From assembly GCA_023460035.1 (NCBI GenBank), contig JAEWRN010000034.1, positions 62,001-126,000 on the forward strand: 64,000 nt of DNA, in the 5' to 3' direction. Shown in pieces: positions 60,253-64,000 of the stretch. This DNA is from Bacillota bacterium (GTDB lineage Bacteria > Bacillota > Clostridia > Oscillospirales > Ruminococcaceae). Positions within the stretch are counted from its first letter, which is position 1, and every line of letters begins with the position of its first letter. The position numbers were made by a program, and so were the translations under genes. A model generated the notes under the pieces. It was not told where the DNA came from. It ran no database searches and saw only the letters and a list, made by a program, of their open reading frames with translations.

Positions 60253-60267
60253 GGAGGAGACATTAAA

Positions 60268-61311
60268 ATGGAAGAATTGCAAAGGAAACCGCTGTTTAAC
60301 CCGGGTGGGGACACACAGGTGCGCGACCGCCGCATCATTGGCGGCAACACCACCAATCTCAACGATTTTAACAACATGAAATACCCGTGGGTCAGTGACT
60401 GGTACCGGCAGGCAATGAATAACTTCTGGATCCCGGAAGAGATCAACATGAACGCCGATGTGAAGGATTACCCAAACCTCACCGCGGCGGAACGCACGGC
60501 CTATGACAAAATTTTAAGCTTTCTTATTTTTCTCGACTCCATCCAAACGGCAAACCTGCCGTCAATTGGCGAATACGTCACGGCAAACGAGGTAAACCTT
60601 TGCCTGACAATTCAAAGCTTTCAGGAATGTGTGCACTCGCAGAGCTACAGCTATATGTTGGACACCATCTGCAACCCGACCGAGCGCAACGACATTCTGT
60701 ACCAGTGGAAAAACGACGAGCATCTGCTGCGCCGTAACACCTTTATTGGCAGCCTGTATAACGAGTTTCAAACCAGCAAGGATGTGACGACCTTTTTGCG
60801 GGTGTTGATTGCCAACTATATTTTGGAGGGCGTTTACTTTTACAGCGGGTTTATGTTTTTCTACAACCTTGGCCGCAATGGTAAAATGCCCGGTTCCGTG
60901 CAGGAAATTCGGTATATCAACCGAGACGAAAACACCCATTTGTGGTTGTTCCGTAATATTCTGCTGGAACTGCAAAAAGAACGGCCGGAGCTTTTTTCTG
61001 TGGCAAATGTACAAATGATCCGCGAAATGATTGACGAGGGCGTACAGCAGGAGATTGCATGGGGCCACTATGTGATTGGCGACGATGTGCCGGGCCTTAC
61101 CAAAGAAATGGTGACCGACTATATTCGCTACCTTGGCAACCTGCGGTTTTCCAGCCTCGGCCTTGGCACGTTGTACGAGGGCTGCGAGCAAGAGCCGGCC
61201 AGCATGGCCTGGGTCAGCCAATACTCCAATGCCAACATGGTAAAAACGGATTTCTTTGAGGCCAAAAGCACGGCCTATGCCAAAAGCACGGCGTTGGTGG
61301 ACGATTTATAA
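60268..61311 (+). CDS. nrdB: Class I ribonucleoside-diphosphate reductase, beta subunit NrdB
   Basis: A 347-residue ferritin-like subunit that holds the radical. Ligands are in FLDSIQTAN (Asp), ECVHSQSYSYM (Glu, His and Tyr, the E-x2-H-x3-Y pattern with the radical tyrosine), a later EGVYFYSGF and DENTHLWLF (Glu and His). All diiron-site residues and the Tyr are present, so it is of the Tyr-radical type. The ATG follows GAGGAGGAG. nrdAB is one operon; with a nearby NrdJ-like TSCPD protein. No NrdI gene (expected for class Ib) is adjacent, so class Ia is likelier. Confidence 0.95.
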   Translation: MEELQRKPLFNPGGDTQVRDRRIIGGNTTNLNDFNNMKYPWVSDWYRQAMNNFWIPEEINMNADVKDYPNLTAAERTAYDKILSFLIFLDSIQTANLPSIGEYVTANEVNLCLTIQSFQECVHSQSYSYMLDTICNPTERNDILYQWKNDEHLLRRNTFIGSLYNEFQTSKDVTTFLRVLIANYILEGVYFYSGFMFFYNLGRNGKMPGSVQEIRYINRDENTHLWLFRNILLELQKERPELFSVANVQMIREMIDEGVQQEIAWGHYVIGDDVPGLTKEMVTDYIRYLGNLRFSSLGLGTLYEGCEQEPASMAWVSQYSNANMVKTDFFEAKSTAYAKSTALVDDL

Positions 61312-61459
61312 ACCCCTTGCATCCGCTTGTGGGTGTTTTTATAGATTTTGATAGAACCAATATTGCAACATTTTATCCTGTGTGCGGCTTGCTTTTTTTG
61401 CAGGCCAAAGCAGGTGCAGAAAATCATAATTAAATACTAATAAAAAGGAGGCGTTTTTT

Positions 61460-61882
61460 ATGCGCCGAATCTCACTTTTCATAATTACTGTTTTAGCTTC
61501 CATGGCAATTCTGGCCGGCTGCGGCAGCGCGGCATCTTCCTCTGCAAGTGCGCCAGCATCTTCCAGCGCGGCGGCCGCTTCAAGCTCCGCTGCTTCCTCA
61601 CAGGCAGCCTCTACGGGCGATTCAACATCCTCTTCGCAGGCCGGAGAAAAAGTATTTACTTTGGACGAGCTTGCAACGTATAATGGTAAAAATGGGCAGC
61701 CCGCCTATGTGGCGGTAGACGGTGTGGTTTACGATGTGACCAACTCGCCCGAATGGACCAATGGCGAGCACAAGATGGGGGTGACGGCCGGGCAGGATTT
61801 GACGGATATCATTAAAGAAAAGTCGCCGCACGGTGTGGCAGTACTAGAAAATCTCCCCATTGTGGGTAAACTTGCAGAATGA
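61460..61882 (+). CDS. Cytochrome b5-like haem-binding lipoprotein
   Basis: A 140-residue lipoprotein: signal peptide with lipobox ILAGC (Cys21), a low-complexity Ser/Ala-rich tether (residues 23-60), then a cytochrome b5-like haem/steroid-binding domain (FTLDELATYNGKNGQPAYVAVDGVVYDVTNS in part, KMGVTAG and KSPHGVAVLENLPIVGKLAE). The usual paired His ligands are not both clear (H in GEHKMG and SPHG). It probably carries haem outside the membrane. Followed 12 bases later by a membrane protein with conserved His. Confidence 0.85.
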   Translation: MRRISLFIITVLASMAILAGCGSAASSSASAPASSSAAAASSSAASSQAASTGDSTSSSQAGEKVFTLDELATYNGKNGQPAYVAVDGVVYDVTNSPEWTNGEHKMGVTAGQDLTDIIKEKSPHGVAVLENLPIVGKLAE

Positions 61883-61894
61883 TGGAGGAAGAAC

Positions 61895-62278
61895 ATGCTG
61901 TACGAATTTTTGGGGTTTGTTAACCTGCTTTTACTGGGCATTTTGGTGACACCCTATGTGCTGCGCAAGCTGAATGGCTGGTTTTTTCACACTAAGTCGC
62001 CAGCCTATTTTAAGGTGCTCAAAGCGTTTAAGGCAATTCACCGCCCGCTGGCACTGGCCCTGCTTGTCGTTGTCGTTATCCACGGCTGGCTGGCACTTGG
62101 CAGCCTGACACTGCATACCGGCACTGTGGCTGCGGCAGTGTTTATTCTCACCGCTGTGTTGGGGCTTTCGTTCTATCTGTTAAAAAAGCCAAACCTTTTA
62201 AAAACACACCGGGTGTTTGCACTTCTTGCGGTATTGCTGGTGGCATTTCATCTTCTGTTCCCCTGGGCACTTAGTTAA
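61895..62278 (+). CDS. Four-helix membrane protein, probable b-type haem partner
   Basis: A 127-residue integral membrane protein with four hydrophobic segments. Histidines recur at membrane positions in two helices (AIHRPLALALLVVVVIHGWL and THRVFALLAVLLVAFHL), the pattern of a bis-His haem b membrane cytochrome. It immediately follows the b5-like lipoprotein, and together they could pass electrons across or onto the outer face of the membrane. The family name is not known to me. ATG follows GGAGGAAG. Confidence 0.72.
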   Translation: MLYEFLGFVNLLLLGILVTPYVLRKLNGWFFHTKSPAYFKVLKAFKAIHRPLALALLVVVVIHGWLALGSLTLHTGTVAAAVFILTAVLGLSFYLLKKPNLLKTHRVFALLAVLLVAFHLLFPWALS

Positions 62279-62287
62279 AAACAATAG

Positions 62288-62334
62288 AAAACACCGTGCA
62301 TGGTGCTGTTTTGCTGCACTACGCCCGGTGTTTT
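62288..62334 (+). terminator. Hairpin terminator after the cytochrome pair
   Basis: Nine-base arms AAAACACCG/CGGTGTTTT (62288-62296 with 62326-62334) with an internal loop of about 29 bases, ten bases after the stop. Long loop lowers certainty. Confidence 0.6.
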
Positions 62335-62393
62335 GCTTTTTCAAGCCAACTATAGTGGCACTTTTATTGGGTTGGAAAAGCAAAGAAAAAAAG

Positions 62394-62433
62394 AAAAACC
62401 ATGTGTGAGATTTATATCTCATACATGGTTTTT
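62394..62433 (-). terminator. Terminator of the tRNA-Ser gene
   Basis: Eighteen-base arms (62394-62411 with 62416-62433) with one mismatch, ATAA loop and T-rich tail on the minus strand, just two bases past the tRNA's CCA end. Confidence 0.8.
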
Positions 62434-62435
62434 AC

Positions 62436-62527
62436 TGGCGGAGAGAAAGGGATTCGAACCCTTGTCACCTTTGAGGGGTGAACACGATTTCCAATCGTGC
62501 GCTTTAGACCAACTCAGCCATCTCTCC
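62436..62527 (-). tRNA. tRNA-Ser (anticodon GGA)
   Basis: A 92-nt tRNA on the minus strand with encoded CCA. The acceptor arm GGAGAGA pairs with TCTCTCC, the anticodon loop reads TTGGAAA (GGA, serine), there is a long variable arm typical of class II Ser tRNAs, and the T-loop is GGTTCGAATCC. The gene has a promoter upstream at 62636 and its own terminator at 62394. Confidence 0.95.
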
Positions 62528-62612
62528 ATAGGGGAAAACAGGTTTGTCCAACAATAAAAAATATGCAATTGTATGCGCCTTTTTGGCTGCCCGTGGCAAA
62601 GGGCGCTTATCT

Positions 62613-62641
62613 ATAATAAGCAATTTTGGGCCCGTTGTCAA
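62613..62641 (-). promoter_or_regulatory. Promoter of tRNA-Ser
   Basis: On the minus strand TTGACA (62641-62636), 17-base spacer, TATTAT (62618-62613), about 85 bases from the tRNA 5' end at 62527. Confidence 0.75.
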
Positions 62642-62652
62642 GTGATTTCATC

Positions 62653-62681
62653 TTGAGAAATTTAAAAAAAGGGGTTATAAT
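62653..62681 (+). promoter_or_regulatory. Promoter of the aminotransferase gene
   Basis: TTGAGA (62653-62658), 17-base spacer, TATAAT (62676-62681), about 105 bases before the start at 62791. Back-to-back with the tRNA-Ser promoter. Confidence 0.75.
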
Positions 62682-62790
62682 AAGGCAATGCTTTTTTGTA
62701 CGGGAATTTGAGATGTGACACAACAAAGCTGTTGTGCTTTTTGCATGTCAAAACAAAAAAGTGTGACAATAAAGAGGGGGTACTTATAGA

Positions 62791-64000
62791 GTGGCAGATT
62801 ATCTTTCCATGAGTAAAGAGGCGCTGCAAGCAGAGCAGCAGGAACTGCAAAAAAGCTATGACGCATATTGTGCAAAGGGGTTAAAGCTGGATATGTCCCG
62901 CGGCAAGCCCTGCCCGCAGCAGCTTGATTTGTCGATGGACCTGTTAAAGATTCAACAGACTACGGCTGAAAACGGGATGGACCTGCGCAACTACGGCTGC
63001 CTAGAGGGCATCCCGGAGGCACGCCGCCTGTTTGCAGAGCTGCTTGGCACCAGCGAAGAACTGACGATGGCCGCCGGCAATTCCAGCCTAAACCTGATGT
63101 TTGAGGTGATTGGTATCGGCTGCCGCGACGGGTTTGGCGGTACGCCGTGGGATAAGGACGAGCACAAAAAGTTTTTGTGCCCAAGCCCCGGGTATGACCG
63201 GCATTTCCGTGTGACAGAGTATTATGGTTTTGAGCTTGTCCCGGTAAAAATGACGCCGGATGGCCCGGATATGGACGCTGTGGAAGAGCTGGTAAAAGAC
63301 AGCAGTGTCAAAGGGATCTGGTGTGTGCCCACCTATTCAAACCCGGACGGTTATTGCTACAGTGACGAAACGGTGCGCCGCCTTGCCGCCCTGCAGCCCG
63401 CGGCAGAAAACTTTAAAATTATGTGGGACAACGCCTATGTAGTGCATTATTTGGGTGATGCCCCGGCCGAAACGCTGAACATTATGCACCAGTGCAAAAA
63501 AACCGGCAGGGAAGAGATGCCGGTGCTGTTTTGCTCCAGCAGCAAAATCACGTTCCCCGGTGCGGGCATTGCCGCGCTTTCAGCCGGGCCCGAAACCTTT
63601 AAAGTGCTGCTGAACGGCATGTTCCCCATGACGATTGGCTTTGACAAGCTGAACCAGCTGCGTCACGTACTGTTTTTGAAAGACAAGCAGCACATTTTAG
63701 CCCACATGGCAAAGCACAAGGCGGTGATCGGCCCGAAGTTTGACGCGATGCAGCACCTGCTTACACAGGGCCTTGCCGGGTGCGGTGAAATTGCGTCGTG
63801 GACACACCCGCAGGGCGGTTATTTTATCAGCTTATATGCAATGCCGGGCTGTGCAAAACGCACGGTGGCACTGTGCAAACAGGCCGGCGTAGTGCTTACA
63901 GGCGCAGGCGCTGCCTACCCCTATGGCAAAGATCCGCAGGATTCCAACATTCGCCTTGCACCTACCTACCCGGCGCTGGCAGAGGTAGAAGAAGCGACAA
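62791..64000 (+). CDS. PLP-dependent aminotransferase, aspartate-aminotransferase type (cut by window edge)
   Basis: The first 403 codons of a fold-type I PLP enzyme; the family (PF12897-type aspartate aminotransferase) is about 430 residues, so only the C-terminus is missing. Visible are SRGKPCPQQLDLSMDLL, RNYGCLEGIPEARRLFAELL, AAGNSSLNLMF, PSPGYDRHF, VPTYSNPDGYCYS, WDNAYVVHY and the PLP-binding Lys in SSSKITFPGAG. It probably uses an aspartate/glutamate-type amino donor. Start: GTG at 62791, ten bases after GAGGGGG; the ATG at 62809 is possible. Confidence 0.9.
   Translation, partial: MADYLSMSKEALQAEQQELQKSYDAYCAKGLKLDMSRGKPCPQQLDLSMDLLKIQQTTAENGMDLRNYGCLEGIPEARRLFAELLGTSEELTMAAGNSSLNLMFEVIGIGCRDGFGGTPWDKDEHKKFLCPSPGYDRHFRVTEYYGFELVPVKMTPDGPDMDAVEELVKDSSVKGIWCVPTYSNPDGYCYSDETVRRLAALQPAAENFKIMWDNAYVVHYLGDAPAETLNIMHQCKKTGREEMPVLFCSSSKITFPGAGIAALSAGPETFKVLLNGMFPMTIGFDKLNQLRHVLFLKDKQHILAHMAKHKAVIGPKFDAMQHLLTQGLAGCGEIASWTHPQGGYFISLYAMPGCAKRTVALCKQAGVVLTGAGAAYPYGKDPQDSNIRLAPTYPALAEVEEAT

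Overview
The window reads as chromosomal DNA of a low-to-mid GC Clostridia (Firmicutes), most likely an Oscillospirales/Ruminococcaceae-type gut or anaerobic bacterium. The signs are strong GGAGG ribosome binding sites, frequent TTG/GTG starts, TTGACA/TATAAT promoters, an AgrA/AgrC-like LytTR two-component pair, a TSCPD small protein beside class I ribonucleotide reductase, and Clostridia-type serine recombinases. The species assignment is inference; no rRNA gene is present.

Layout. 1-4821: minus-strand genes (mutY fragment, HAD hydrolase, corA, DUF3783, AraC/GyrI regulator, DUF1697, LURP-one-like). 5049-28489: a long stretch of mostly minus-strand, mostly single-gene units. It mixes small accessory enzymes (GNATs, MBL hydrolases, VOC, SRPBCC, DUF1801, TfoX, RibD-like reductase, M20 peptidase) with a dense set of c-di-GMP proteins: five GGDEF proteins and one HD-GYP here, and a sixth GGDEF at 32 kb. 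28697-31382: an unrecognised small protein and a LytTR response regulator/GHKL kinase operon. 31500-41409: nitroreductase, GGDEF, PhzF, GFA, YoaP-like GNAT, TauE, YkvA, acyltransferase, SRPBCC, VOC and a tRNA-dihydrouridine synthase.

41410-50860 is foreign. The 3' end of a 23S rRNA uracil methyltransferase gene (rlmD-like, 50861-52222) has served as an integration site twice. An inner intact element (about 43045-50860) carries a serine recombinase, a flavodiiron protein, a Crp/Fnr regulator, a hemerythrin-related protein, an HMA metal-binding protein, a P1B-type ATPase with a non-canonical CPG motif, and DUF488. Next to it is the wreck of a related element holding only a recombinase 3' end (41604-41666), an AT-rich ParA-like ATPase and the same right end. 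A 203-bp direct repeat (42839-43041 and 50697-50899, about 87% identical) ties the two together, and arrays of short repeats surround each junction. Two FNR-type dyads (48006-48019, 49968-49981) sit at about -41 of plausible promoters for the HMA gene and the ATPase. They suggest that the element's own Fnr-like protein controls a metal efflux plus O2/NO detoxification module.

52231-64000 returns to the chromosome: a sugar-binding-type lipoprotein, an AraC regulator and divergent galactokinase; a transglutaminase-like lipoprotein; a TSCPD protein and nrdAB with a long leader; a cytochrome b5-like lipoprotein with a four-helix membrane partner; tRNA-Ser(GGA); and an aminotransferase cut by the window edge.

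Four chromosomal genes (near 4300, 10657, 25913 and 30093) are each interrupted by a single-base change in a homopolymer. They are either recent lesions or, more likely, base-calling errors in the assembly.
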